A stretch of 52,368 bases of DNA from Alphaproteobacteria bacterium (GTDB taxonomy: Bacteria > Pseudomonadota > Alphaproteobacteria > Sphingomonadales > Emcibacteraceae). Of the stretch, positions 35,082-43,928 are shown piece after piece. Position 1 is the first letter of the stretch. The number at the start of each line of letters is the position of its first letter. The position numbers and the translations under genes are program-made. The notes under the pieces are model-generated. The model searched no databases. It was given only the letters and a program-made list of their open reading frames with translations, and was not told the origin of the DNA. The DNA is taken from the NCBI GenBank assembly GCA_024280095.1, contig JAJRQU010000150.1, forward strand, positions 1 to 52,368, written 5' to 3'.

Positions 35082-35858
35082 ATGAATTTTCTTGCCGTCA
35101 TAGGACGGATTACATTCGGTTTTCTACAAGCCACAGGGCGGCTCGGGGTTTTTGCAGGCACCGCCATATCTCATATGGCTGCCCCGCCGTTTTATTTCCG
35201 ATCACTCCTCCAGCAAATGATGACCATTGGCTATTATTCCTTGCCCGTTGTCGGCCTGACCGCACTCTTCACCGGGGCAGCCCTCGCCCTTAATATTTAT
35301 GAAGGCGGGTCACGTTTTAATGCAGAAAGCGCCCTACCCACCATCGTTGTCATCGGGATTGTTCGCGAACTTGGACCTGTGCTTTGTGGTTTGATTGTTG
35401 CGGGCCGCGTCAGCGCCTCCATGGCGGCGGAAATTGGCACCATGCGCGTGACAGAACAGATTGACGCCATGTCAACCCTATCTACGGATCCCTTTAAATA
35501 CCTGATTGCACCGCGGATCGTTGCCACGACACTCATGATGCCTTTCATGCTGGTGATCGTGGCGGATGTCATTGGCGTTATGGGCGGTTTTTTAATAGCC
35601 ACAGGAAAGCTCGGGTTTAATGCCGGCAATTACATGAGCGTAACTATGGATTTCCTTGAAATAAAGGATATTTATGCCAGCCTGACCAAGGCCGCTGTTT
35701 TTGGTTTTTTCATCTCCCTTATGGGCTGTTATCACGGCTATCATAGCCGCGGCGGCGCGCAGGGTGTGGGCATAGCCACCACCAATGCGGTGGTCTCGGC
35801 CTGTATGCTTATTCTTTTATCAAATTACCTCGTAACGGAGATATTTTTCGCAACATGA
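35082..35858 (+). CDS. mlaE: MlaE-type ABC transporter permease
   Basis: The permease of an Mla/TGD-type phospholipid transporter that moves lipids between the inner and outer membranes. The 258-residue protein has about six hydrophobic segments. Family motifs include ALFTGAALALNIYEGGSRF, VVIGIVRELGPVLCGLIVAGRVSASMAAEIGTMRVTEQIDAM and ADVIGVMGGF. AGGGG precedes the ATG. It overlaps the ATPase gene by 4 nt. No MlaD, MlaB or MlaC gene is nearby. Confidence 0.92.
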   Translation: MNFLAVIGRITFGFLQATGRLGVFAGTAISHMAAPPFYFRSLLQQMMTIGYYSLPVVGLTALFTGAALALNIYEGGSRFNAESALPTIVVIGIVRELGPVLCGLIVAGRVSASMAAEIGTMRVTEQIDAMSTLSTDPFKYLIAPRIVATTLMMPFMLVIVADVIGVMGGFLIATGKLGFNAGNYMSVTMDFLEIKDIYASLTKAAVFGFFISLMGCYHGYHSRGGAQGVGIATTNAVVSACMLILLSNYLVTEIFFAT

Positions 35859-36631
35859 CGGATACGCCAAAAATAAGCCTTAAAGGCCTTCATAAACAAT
35901 TTGGCCCAAAGATTGTGCTGGATAGCATCGATCTTGATATTATGCCCGGCGAGTCCATGGTCATCATTGGGGGATCCGGATCCGGAAAATCAGTTACCTT
36001 AAAATGTATTTTAGGGCTTTTACATCCGCAAAGCGGCAGCATCAAAGTTGACGGCGAAGAAACCATCGGAATGGGCCGAAAGGATCGAAAAAGAATTCAG
36101 GAAAAATTTGGTATGTTATTTCAGGGCGCTGCCCTGTTTGACAGTCTTCCGGTATGGGAGAATGTCACCTTTGGATTGCTTGCCGCAGGGAAAGCAAAGC
36201 GGCGGGAAGCAAAAGAAATCGCCATCGAAAATTTACGCAGTGTCGGCTTAAGCCCTGATGTAGCTCATTTAAGCCCTGCGGAATTGTCGGGCGGTATGCA
36301 GAAACGGGTGGGGCTCGCCCGGGCCATTGCCAGCAAGCCGGAAATTATATTTTTTGATGAACCAACAACCGGTCTTGACCCCATCATGGCCGATGTGATC
36401 AATGAATTGATCGTAGAGCGTGTGAAAGAAATGGGCGTAACAGCCCTGACCATTACCCATGATATGTCAAGCGTACGCAAAATAGCCGATAAGGTCGCAA
36501 TGATTTATAAGGGTAATATCATCTGGTCAGGCCCGCGAAATGATATTGACAATAGCGGAAATGCCTATGTAGAGCAATTCATTCACGGAAGAGCCGAAGG
36601 CCCAATTCAGATGGAAGTCCTAAAGGCATAA
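35855..36631 (+). CDS. mlaF: MlaF-type ABC transporter ATP-binding protein
   Basis: The ATPase partner of MlaE. It has Walker A IGGSGSGKSVTLKCILGLL, the Q-loop FGMLFQGAALFDSLPVWENV, the variant signature LSGGMQKRVGLARAIASKP characteristic of MlaF proteins, Walker B IIFFDEPTTGLDPIMAD and the switch histidine in LTITHDMSS. The length is 258 aa. Start and mlaE stop overlap (ATGA), so the subunits are made together. radA follows after 18 nt. Confidence 0.94.
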   Translation: MTDTPKISLKGLHKQFGPKIVLDSIDLDIMPGESMVIIGGSGSGKSVTLKCILGLLHPQSGSIKVDGEETIGMGRKDRKRIQEKFGMLFQGAALFDSLPVWENVTFGLLAAGKAKRREAKEIAIENLRSVGLSPDVAHLSPAELSGGMQKRVGLARAIASKPEIIFFDEPTTGLDPIMADVINELIVERVKEMGVTALTITHDMSSVRKIADKVAMIYKGNIIWSGPRNDIDNSGNAYVEQFIHGRAEGPIQMEVLKA

Positions 36632-36649
36632 CAGCCGAAAGTATATTTT

Positions 36650-38026
36650 ATGGCCAAAGAGCGCAAAATTTTTGTCTGTCAATCCTGCGGTGCCACATCA
36701 GGTAAATGGGCGGGGCAATGTGAAGCCTGCAATGAATGGAACAGCATTGTTGAAGAACAAAATATTAGCCACCCCACAGGGCTTGGCAAGGCGTCCGGAA
36801 ATCGACATAAAGGCCATATCATTACCTTAAACGACCTTGAGGGGGAAGAAGCCCCGCCGGCGCGTTTAATTTCCAATATTGGCGAATTTGACCGGGCATG
36901 CGGCGGCGGGCTTGTCCCCGGTTCTGCCATATTAATTGGGGGTGATCCCGGTATCGGAAAATCCACGATTTTACTGCAGGCCGTCGGCAAATTGGCCTCT
37001 AATGATATTAAAACTGTTTATATATCCGGCGAGGAATCCATATCACAGGTGCGTATGCGTGCCAAAAGACTGGGACTTCATAAAAGCCCCGTCAGATTGG
37101 GCGCAGAAACGAATTTGCGGGATATTCTGACCACCTTGGACAAAGAGGCCGGGCTTCAGGTGGTGGTCATCGACAGTATCCAGACCATGTATGCCGATAC
37201 GGTGGATAGCGCGCCGGGAACCGTGACGCAGGTTCGCACCTGCGCTCAGGAACTGATCCGATATGCCAAACGCAAAAATGTCTGCATTTTTCTGGTTGGC
37301 CATGTGACCAAGGATGGTCAAATTGCGGGACCGCGTGTTTTGGAACATATGGTCGATACCGTACTTTATTTTGAAGGCGACAGAGGCCATCAGTTCAGAA
37401 TTCTGCGGGCGGTGAAAAATCGTTTTGGCGGCACCGATGAGATTGGTGTTTTTGAAATGAGCGACCTTGGCCTGCAAGAAGTTTCGAACCCGTCGGCCCT
37501 GTTCATCGGCAACAGGTCTGGCGACATCAGTGGGTCAGCGATCTTTGCCGGAATGGAAGGCTCCCGGCCTATGCTTGTGGAGATACAGGCCCTTGTGGCC
37601 CCCTCCTCTCTTGGCCAGCCCCGGCGGGCTGTTGTCGGATGGGATAATGGCCGACTTGCCATGATTATCGCCGTGCTTGATGCGCGCTGCGGCCTTGGAC
37701 TTGGTGCTTATGATATTTATCTTAATGTGGCAGGCGGCCTGCGTATTACGGAACCGGCGGCGGATATCGCCGTTGCGGCGGCCTTAATATCCTCGTTATC
37801 CGACCGTCCTATACCGGAAGAAACCATTTTGTTTGGTGAAATCAGCCTGTCCGGCGAGATTAGGCCCGTATCACAAGCTGGCGCGCGGCTCAAAGAATCC
37901 GCGAAACTTGGCTTTATACAGGCTTACCTGCCCGCTAATATCAAACATAAGGGTAAAGACATGAAATTTAACGAACTTGACCAGATCAGCAAATTAGTCG
38001 ATCTTATTGCCCAAGACGCATTATAA
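36650..38026 (+). CDS. radA: DNA repair protein RadA
   Basis: RadA is a DnaB-like, RecA-related motor that drives branch migration during recombinational repair. It has a four-cysteine zinc finger (FVCQSCGATSGKWAGQCEACNEWN), Walker A IGGDPGIGKSTILLQAV, the RadA-specific KNRFGGTDEIGVFEM and a C-terminal Lon-protease-like domain (VAGGLRITEPAADIAVAAALISSL, FGEISLSGEIRPV) without protease activity in the family. The length of 458 aa is normal. The radA-cvpA-purF order is conserved. Confidence 0.95.
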   Translation: MAKERKIFVCQSCGATSGKWAGQCEACNEWNSIVEEQNISHPTGLGKASGNRHKGHIITLNDLEGEEAPPARLISNIGEFDRACGGGLVPGSAILIGGDPGIGKSTILLQAVGKLASNDIKTVYISGEESISQVRMRAKRLGLHKSPVRLGAETNLRDILTTLDKEAGLQVVVIDSIQTMYADTVDSAPGTVTQVRTCAQELIRYAKRKNVCIFLVGHVTKDGQIAGPRVLEHMVDTVLYFEGDRGHQFRILRAVKNRFGGTDEIGVFEMSDLGLQEVSNPSALFIGNRSGDISGSAIFAGMEGSRPMLVEIQALVAPSSLGQPRRAVVGWDNGRLAMIIAVLDARCGLGLGAYDIYLNVAGGLRITEPAADIAVAAALISSLSDRPIPEETILFGEISLSGEIRPVSQAGARLKESAKLGFIQAYLPANIKHKGKDMKFNELDQISKLVDLIAQDAL

Positions 38027-38035
38027 AAAGGAAAA

Positions 38036-38716
38036 TTGATTTTGCTTACAAGCGATTTATATCAAGGGTTTACCGTAAATCCACTGGATGTCGTGGTTCT
38101 TATAATTCTGGTAATCTTCGGCATTGCTTCATACGCTCGGGGGTTTACCGCGTCGGCTTTGACGCTTGCGGCTTGGGGCGGCGCCTTCATGGCGACAAGT
38201 TATTTTGCCCCAATTGTCATTCCTCATATCTATGACATTATTCAGCCCGAATTAATCGCTTTTGTCATTACTTATGCGGTTATGTTTGCGCTCAGCCTGT
38301 TCATTTTGAAATTTTTCGCCGGGATGATCGGCAGAATGGTTAGAAACAGTGACATTGGTTCGCTTGATAGTGCCATGGGCCTGCTGTTTGGTTTATTCAG
38401 CGGGATGTTTGTGATCAGTGCGGTTTATATGATCACGACCCCCTTCATATCAGGTAATAATCATCCCGCGTGGTTTCAAGAGGCAAAATCCAGACCTCTT
38501 GTTCAATATGGGGCCAGCATGATTTCCGCCATGAACCCTTATTTCGACACTCTGGATCTCGAAGAAAAACGTAAAGACCTGGAAGCTCTTGAACGCATGA
38601 AAAAGATGATTCCCTCCTTTCCGTCAAATGATAAGAAAGATCAAAATGACGAACCATATAAAAAGGAAAATCAGAAAGAAATGGACAAATTATTCGAGAA
38701 ATTGTCTGATGGCTAA
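38036..38716 (+). CDS. cvpA: CvpA family membrane protein
   Basis: A 226-residue inner-membrane protein of the CvpA family, first linked to colicin V production and nearly always found before purF. About four helices are seen, with VNPLDVVVLIILVIFGIASYARGFTASALTLAAWGGAF and FVITYAVMFALSLFILKF, then GSLDSAMGLLFGLFSGMFVISAVYM. A charged tail (SNDKKDQNDEPYKKENQKEMD) is cytoplasmic or periplasmic. The start is a TTG: 38036 or 38042. AAGGA at 38028-38032 is spaced 3 nt from the first and 9 nt from the second, favouring 38042. Confidence 0.88.
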   Translation: MILLTSDLYQGFTVNPLDVVVLIILVIFGIASYARGFTASALTLAAWGGAFMATSYFAPIVIPHIYDIIQPELIAFVITYAVMFALSLFILKFFAGMIGRMVRNSDIGSLDSAMGLLFGLFSGMFVISAVYMITTPFISGNNHPAWFQEAKSRPLVQYGASMISAMNPYFDTLDLEEKRKDLEALERMKKMIPSFPSNDKKDQNDEPYKKENQKEMDKLFEKLSDG

Positions 38717-38782
38717 AAAAAGGTTTCTTTCTGCTATGATAGACCATATAAGGCCAAAAGTCCCATTTTGATGAGTTGATAT

Positions 38783-40285
38783 ATGACAGATCGAAATCGC
38801 CCACCGCTTATTTTGCCTCCCTTCGTCCCGCATTTATTTGCTGAGGATAAATTTCATGATGAATGCGGCGTATTCGGCATATGTAATCATGCTGAATCTG
38901 CGGCCCATACCGTTCTTGGGCTTCATGCACTTCAACATAGGGGGCAAGAAGCCGCAGGTGTCGTATCCTGTCATAAGGAGCAATTCCATTCCCATAAATC
39001 TTTAGGTCATGTTGCGGATAATTTTAATGCCCAGCCGGTGATAGAATCACTTCCCGGCGATAGTGCCATTGGCCATGTCAGATATTCCACGGCTGGCGGC
39101 GCGGGCCTGCGTAATATCCAGCCTTTATTCGCCGATTTAGCCTCAGGCGGTTTTGCCGTCGCCCATAATGGTAATTTGACGAACGCCCTCACCCTTCGCC
39201 AATTGCTCGTGAGCAAGGGGGCTATTTTCCAATCCACATCTGATTCCGAAGTCATCATGCATCTTGTCGCAACCAGCACCTATCTGGCACTCAAAGACCG
39301 TTTCATTGATACATTGCGCCGGATCGAAGGGGCCTTTGCCATTGTCGCGCTGAGCAAAGACAGCTTGATTGGTGCCCGTGATCCTCTTGGGGTTCGGCCT
39401 TTGGTATTGGGAAAATTATCTGACAGCAGTTATATTTTTGCCTCGGAAACCTGCGCCTTGGATATCATTGGCGCGGAATTTATTCGTGATGTGGAACCGG
39501 GCGAAGTTGTCACTATCAATGGCAAAGGCATTAGTTCCGTTAAACCCTTCCCCCTACAAAAATCACGGGCCTGCCTGTTTGAACATGTTTATTTCTCAAG
39601 ACCCGACAGCCTTACGGATGGCACAAGTATCTATAAAGTCCGCAAGAATATCGGCAAGGAGCTCGCCAAAGAATCCAACATCAAAGCAGATTTAGTCGTC
39701 CCCGTACCGGACTCTGGAACGCCGGCCGCCATTGGTTATGCTCAGGAAGCCAATATTCCCTTCGAACTTGGTATAATTCGCAATCACTATGTTGGACGAA
39801 CCTTCATTGAACCCTCTGATCAAATTCGCCATCTTGGGGTTAAGTTAAAGCATAATGCCAACCGAGGTGAACTTGAGGGCAAGATAGTCGTGCTCGTTGA
39901 TGACAGTATCGTGCGCGGCACCACATCCACTAAAATCGTTGATATGGTTCGCCACGCAGGGGCCAAGGAAGTCCATTTGCGTATTGCCAGCCCGCCAACC
40001 ACAGACCCTTGTTATTACGGCGTGGATACACCGCAAAAGGACAAATTACTGGCGGCCAATATGACCATAGAGGAAATGACGAAATATATCGGTGCTGACA
40101 GTTTGGAGTTTATTTCCATAGATGGTCTATACCGTGCGGTATGCAATGCGGATAGAGACAATGGTTCCCCTCAATTTTGTGATGCCTGTTTCACCGGCGA
40201 ATATCCAACCTCGCTCACGGATAATACTCAGGAAGACACGCCTGCGCAAATTTCTTTTCTTCAGGAAATACGTAAAAAAGTCTAA
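38783..40285 (+). CDS. purF: Amidophosphoribosyltransferase
   Basis: PurF makes phosphoribosylamine from PRPP and glutamine, the committed step of purine synthesis. A propeptide of about 27 residues precedes the nucleophilic cysteine C28 in FHDECGVFGICNH. The Ntn glutaminase core has LQHRGQEAAGVVS, GHVRYSTAGG and AHNGNLTN. The PRTase domain has PVPDSGTPAAIGYA and the PRPP loop VLVDDSIVRGTTSTKIV. The cysteines SPPTTDPCYYGVD and FCDACFTGEYP are those that bind an iron-sulfur cluster in homologues. The 500-aa length is standard. Confidence 0.96.
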   Translation: MTDRNRPPLILPPFVPHLFAEDKFHDECGVFGICNHAESAAHTVLGLHALQHRGQEAAGVVSCHKEQFHSHKSLGHVADNFNAQPVIESLPGDSAIGHVRYSTAGGAGLRNIQPLFADLASGGFAVAHNGNLTNALTLRQLLVSKGAIFQSTSDSEVIMHLVATSTYLALKDRFIDTLRRIEGAFAIVALSKDSLIGARDPLGVRPLVLGKLSDSSYIFASETCALDIIGAEFIRDVEPGEVVTINGKGISSVKPFPLQKSRACLFEHVYFSRPDSLTDGTSIYKVRKNIGKELAKESNIKADLVVPVPDSGTPAAIGYAQEANIPFELGIIRNHYVGRTFIEPSDQIRHLGVKLKHNANRGELEGKIVVLVDDSIVRGTTSTKIVDMVRHAGAKEVHLRIASPPTTDPCYYGVDTPQKDKLLAANMTIEEMTKYIGADSLEFISIDGLYRAVCNADRDNGSPQFCDACFTGEYPTSLTDNTQEDTPAQISFLQEIRKKV

Positions 40286-40315
40286 GTAATATTCCAGCCA
40301 AAAAGGTTCTCATAA

Positions 40316-41059
40316 ATGACAAAAAAACTTGACGGTAAAATTGCCCTGATCACAGGGGCCACGCGCGGTATTGGCGCAGGGGCTGCATTGGCAATGGCCC
40401 GCGAAGGCGCGCATATCATCATGGTCGGCCGCACCACCGGTGCCTTGGAGGAAATGGATGATGCCATCTGCGAGGCGGGCGGCACGGCCACTTTGGTACC
40501 GATGAATCTCAGCGATCATGCCGCCATTGACAGATTGGGCGGTCATGTGGCTGAAAAATGGGGCAAACTTGATATTCTGGTTGGCAATGCCGGCATTTTA
40601 GGCGCAATCACCCCCCTCGGGCATATCAAACCAAAAGATTGGGATCAGTTGATGGCGATCAATGTGACCGCCAATTACCGGCTTATCCGATCCTTTGACC
40701 CGCTTTTAAAGGCCGCAGATGCCGGAAGAGCCATTTTTGTGACGTCAAGTGTTGCAGAAAGCTGCCGGCCCTTTTGGGGCGGCTATGCCATTACCAAAGC
40801 CGCGCTGAACTGTATGGTCAAAACCTATGCCAATGAGATTGTTAACACCACTAATATAAAAGCCAATATCATTAACCCCGGCCCCATCCGCACCAGCATG
40901 CGTGCCGCCGCCATGCCGGGCGAAGATCCAGGCACATTAGACACGCCCGACGATATAGCCCCTCTATTCGTAAAAATGGCCCTGCCCGAATTTCAGGAAA
41001 CTGGCAAAATTATTTCCTATGCGGATTATAAGACTGGCGCGTATGGGGGTATGTTTTAG
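40316..41059 (+). CDS. Short-chain dehydrogenase/reductase downstream of purF
   Basis: A 247-residue SDR with cofactor motif LITGATRGIGAGAALAMARE, GNAGILGAITPLGHIKPKDW and active-site SSVAESCRPFWGGYAITKAAL (Y-x-x-x-K), followed by INPGPIRTSMRAAAMPGEDP. An SDR in this place after purF is frequent in alphaproteobacteria. Its substrate has not been settled to my knowledge; FabG-like annotation would be over-precise. It is separated from purF by 30 nt and from convergent cysS by a REP-like element. Confidence 0.88.
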   Translation: MTKKLDGKIALITGATRGIGAGAALAMAREGAHIIMVGRTTGALEEMDDAICEAGGTATLVPMNLSDHAAIDRLGGHVAEKWGKLDILVGNAGILGAITPLGHIKPKDWDQLMAINVTANYRLIRSFDPLLKAADAGRAIFVTSSVAESCRPFWGGYAITKAALNCMVKTYANEIVNTTNIKANIINPGPIRTSMRAAAMPGEDPGTLDTPDDIAPLFVKMALPEFQETGKIISYADYKTGAYGGMF

Positions 41060-41093
41060 ATAATAAAAACAGCATCTTGCCAATCTTTCTTAA

Positions 41094-41177
41094 TGTCACC
41101 CTGAATTCAGTTCAGGGTCCATGCTTGAAACATCTTGAAAGCTGAAGAATGGATTCTGAAATAAATTCAGAATGACA
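41094..41177. repeat. REP-like palindromic element (84 bp) between an SDR gene and cysS
   Basis: Each end is itself a hairpin: CCCTGAA-TTCAG-TTCAGGG (41099-41117) and TTCTGAA-ATAAA-TTCAGAA (41154-41172). The ends are also inverted copies of each other, from TGTCA...TCCAT to ATGGA...TGACA, about 29 bp with mismatches. This layout matches the dispersed GTCATnCn...ATGGAT repeats common in alphaproteobacterial intergenic DNA. It lies between converging genes and may stop transcription from both sides. Confidence 0.75.
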
Positions 41178-41193
41178 AAAAATAAGAAGGATT

Positions 41194-42582
41194 TTACTTC
41201 CGCTCCCACGTGGTGCCATCCGGGCCATCTAACAAAGCTATGCCCTGCTCGGCGAGGTCATTACGGATTTGATCTGCACTGGCAAAGTCTTTGTTTTTCT
41301 TGGCTTCCGTACGCTCAGCTATATTTTTCTCTATTCTCTCTTTACTTAAAGTTGGTGGAAAAAGTTTGCTTTTACTATCTATATATTCAAGGTGAATAAC
41401 TTGAGTAAACCAGTCATCCTGTTCCAAAACCCCAAACAGATTAGCCGCAGATTTTAGCTGTTTCTTAGCCGTATCATCCGTCACGGCTTTCTTGGCAAGG
41501 GCATTAAGCGCAGCTATGGCTCTTGGCGTATTCAGGTCATCGCGCAGGGCGGCCAGAACTTCCTCCGGCACCTTAATCCCTTCTGCCTTAACGTTTTTGG
41601 TCAATCTGTACCAACGATCAAGTTGTTTTTGGGCCTGTTTAATTCCTTCCCGGCTGAAATCTACGGGCTGGCGATAATGGGCGCTGAGCAGACACATGCG
41701 GATCGCTTCGCCTTTGCCGGGGAATTCCTCAAGCAATTCATGGACGGTCACAAAATTGCCAAGGGATTTTGACATTTTTTCGCCCTCAACAGTCAGATAA
41801 CCGTTATGCATCCAATAATTTGCCAGGGGCGCGCCATCATGGGCGCAGCGGCTTTGGGCAATTTCATTTTCATGATGGGGAAAGATCAAATCCAGCCCGC
41901 CGCCATGAATATCAATGGTTTTGCCAAAGTTATCCTCGATCATGCAGCTACATTCCAGATGCCATCCGGGGCGGCCCCGTCCCCATGGGCTGTCCCAGCC
42001 CGGCTGATTGTCCGTGGAAGGTTTCCACAGGATAAAATCTGCGGCATCCTTTTTATAAGACGCGACGTCGACCCGCGCCCCAGCAATCATATCGCCTAAT
42101 TTCCGGCCGGAAAGCGCGCCGTAATCTGCCATGCTCGGCACAGAAAACAGAACATGGCCGTCCTTTTCATAGGCATGACCCTTATCAATCAAACGTGATG
42201 TCATCGCGATCATCTGATCAATATATTCCGTGGCCCTTGGCCGAATATCTGGCATTCTGGCATTCAGAGCGCGCATATCTTCTTCATATATACGGGTATA
42301 TTTTTCAGTAATCTCAGAAATGGGCTGACCGCTTTTCTGGGCCGCCTCGATAATTTTATCATCAATATCCGTGATATTGCGCGCATAGGTGACCCGTTTA
42401 TAATCATGGCGCAGCAAACGCACCAGAAGATCAAAAACCACCACCGGACGGGCATTGCCCACATGGGCAAAATCATAAACCGTTGGCCCGCAAACATAGA
42501 GCGTCACATGATCCGCATTGATCGGTTTAAAATCTTCCTTCTGCTTGCTCAGGGTATTATATAATCTTAAATTCGGCCTCAT
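41194..42582 (-). CDS. cysS: Cysteinyl-tRNA synthetase
   Basis: CysRS charges tRNA-Cys. The class I signature is CGPTVYDFAHVGNARPVVVFDLL (HVGN as HIGH) with zinc-ligand cysteine C31; WHLECSCMIEDNFG and HHENEIAQSRCAHDG supply the other ligands. KMSKS is seen in EGEKMSKSLGNF. The 462-aa protein ends with an anticodon-binding tail RNDLAEQGIALLDGPDGTTWERK. The start overlaps the gltX stop by 4 nt, so the two synthetases are translationally coupled. Confidence 0.96.
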   Translation of the reverse strand: MRPNLRLYNTLSKQKEDFKPINADHVTLYVCGPTVYDFAHVGNARPVVVFDLLVRLLRHDYKRVTYARNITDIDDKIIEAAQKSGQPISEITEKYTRIYEEDMRALNARMPDIRPRATEYIDQMIAMTSRLIDKGHAYEKDGHVLFSVPSMADYGALSGRKLGDMIAGARVDVASYKKDAADFILWKPSTDNQPGWDSPWGRGRPGWHLECSCMIEDNFGKTIDIHGGGLDLIFPHHENEIAQSRCAHDGAPLANYWMHNGYLTVEGEKMSKSLGNFVTVHELLEEFPGKGEAIRMCLLSAHYRQPVDFSREGIKQAQKQLDRWYRLTKNVKAEGIKVPEEVLAALRDDLNTPRAIAALNALAKKAVTDDTAKKQLKSAANLFGVLEQDDWFTQVIHLEYIDSKSKLFPPTLSKERIEKNIAERTEAKKNKDFASADQIRNDLAEQGIALLDGPDGTTWERK

Positions 42583-43916
42583 GCGGCGTTACCCTGCAAG
42601 CGTGCCTTGACAATATCAGGATCAATCAAGGGCAATAATGCCCCCATCTCTGGCCCATGATCCATCCCGGTTACCGCTTGGCGCAGGGGCATGAAGAGCG
42701 CCTTGCCCTTGGCCCCCGTGGCTTCTTTAACCGCCGTCGTCCAAGCTTTCCAGGTGCCGTCATCCCACGGCGCGGCAGGCAATAAGTCTGCGGCTTTATT
42801 TGCAAATTCCTGATCGGTGATTACTGGCTGAAGTGGCCCTTTAACAATCAGATTTAATTCATTGATATCACTAAGTTTATTTATATTGTTGCGGCAGATA
42901 TTCCAGAGAGCCTCATCCACATTGTCAAGGCGATCTGAAACGGCCGCGTAATCCGTATTATGAAGGATTTTAGCATTTAATATTTCAAGGTCTTTTGGGT
43001 CAAATTTCGCCGTTGAGCGGCTGTATTTGGAAAAATCAAACCCCTCAATCAAAGGCTCTAAGGACAACATCGGCTCAATAGACTGAGAAGAGCCAAGGCG
43101 CGAAAGCAAACTATTTATACTCATGGCTTCCAGACCCATTTCTTCGCGGTATGACTGAATACTTGCCGTGCCAAGTCGTTTCGATAGTCCCTCGCCGCCG
43201 GCTCCGGTCAATAAAGAGAAATGGGCAAAAAAGGGAACATCCCCGCCCAAAGCTTCAAATAACTGTGCTTGTACCGCGCTATTTGTCGCATGATCCTCGC
43301 CGCGCATGATGTGGGTAATGCCAAAATCAATATCATCAACGACGGAGGGTAAGCTATAGAGAAAACTCCCATCTTCGCGGATCAAAATGGGATCGCTTAA
43401 GGCGGCCATATCAAAGCTTAACGGCCCCTTCACCAGATCATCCCATTCTACCCGCGCCGGAAGCTCAAGTTTAAAACGCCAATGGGCTTTGCGGCCTGTG
43501 GCTTCCAATGCGGTGATGTCACCGTCGCTTAAATTCAGGCCTGCCCTGTCATAAACTGGCGGCTTGCCTTGTCCTAGCTGAACTTTGCGTTTCAGGTCAA
43601 GCTCTTGTCCTGTTTCATAACAAGGGTATAACCGGCCATCCGCTTTTAATGTCTCAACGGCTTCATTATAGCGATCAAAACGATCAGACTGGCGCGCCTT
43701 CTCATCCCAATTCAGTCCCAGCCACGCAAGGTCGCGCTCAATAGCCTCGGCAAAATCCTCCGTTGAACGTGCCGCATCCGTATCATCAAGGCGCAGAAGG
43801 AATATGCCATCATATTTGCGGCAAAATAACCAATTCACAAGGGCTGTACGGACATTTCCCACGTGAAGCAAACCAGTGGGACTTGGGGCGAAACGAACTT
43901 TTACGGGTTTAGTCAT
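42579..43916 (-). CDS. gltX: Glutamyl-tRNA synthetase (GltX2-like)
   Basis: A class I synthetase that charges tRNA-Glu and/or tRNA-Gln. The HIGH motif is RFAPSPTGLLHVGNVRTALVNWLF. KMSKS is replaced by GEGLSKRLGTAS. IMRGEDHATNSAVQAQLFEALGG and PSVVDDIDFGITH are typical. At 445 aa with the LSKRLG motif it resembles the shorter second GltX of alphaproteobacteria rather than the longer canonical paralogue; that paralogue could exist elsewhere. There is no Shine-Dalgarno; TATATT lies 5 nt before the ATG. It is 12 nt downstream of nadE. Confidence 0.92.
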   Translation of the reverse strand: MTKPVKVRFAPSPTGLLHVGNVRTALVNWLFCRKYDGIFLLRLDDTDAARSTEDFAEAIERDLAWLGLNWDEKARQSDRFDRYNEAVETLKADGRLYPCYETGQELDLKRKVQLGQGKPPVYDRAGLNLSDGDITALEATGRKAHWRFKLELPARVEWDDLVKGPLSFDMAALSDPILIREDGSFLYSLPSVVDDIDFGITHIMRGEDHATNSAVQAQLFEALGGDVPFFAHFSLLTGAGGEGLSKRLGTASIQSYREEMGLEAMSINSLLSRLGSSQSIEPMLSLEPLIEGFDFSKYSRSTAKFDPKDLEILNAKILHNTDYAAVSDRLDNVDEALWNICRNNINKLSDINELNLIVKGPLQPVITDQEFANKAADLLPAAPWDDGTWKAWTTAVKEATGAKGKALFMPLRQAVTGMDHGPEMGALLPLIDPDIVKARLQGNAA

Positions 43917-43928
43917 CTAACAATATAC

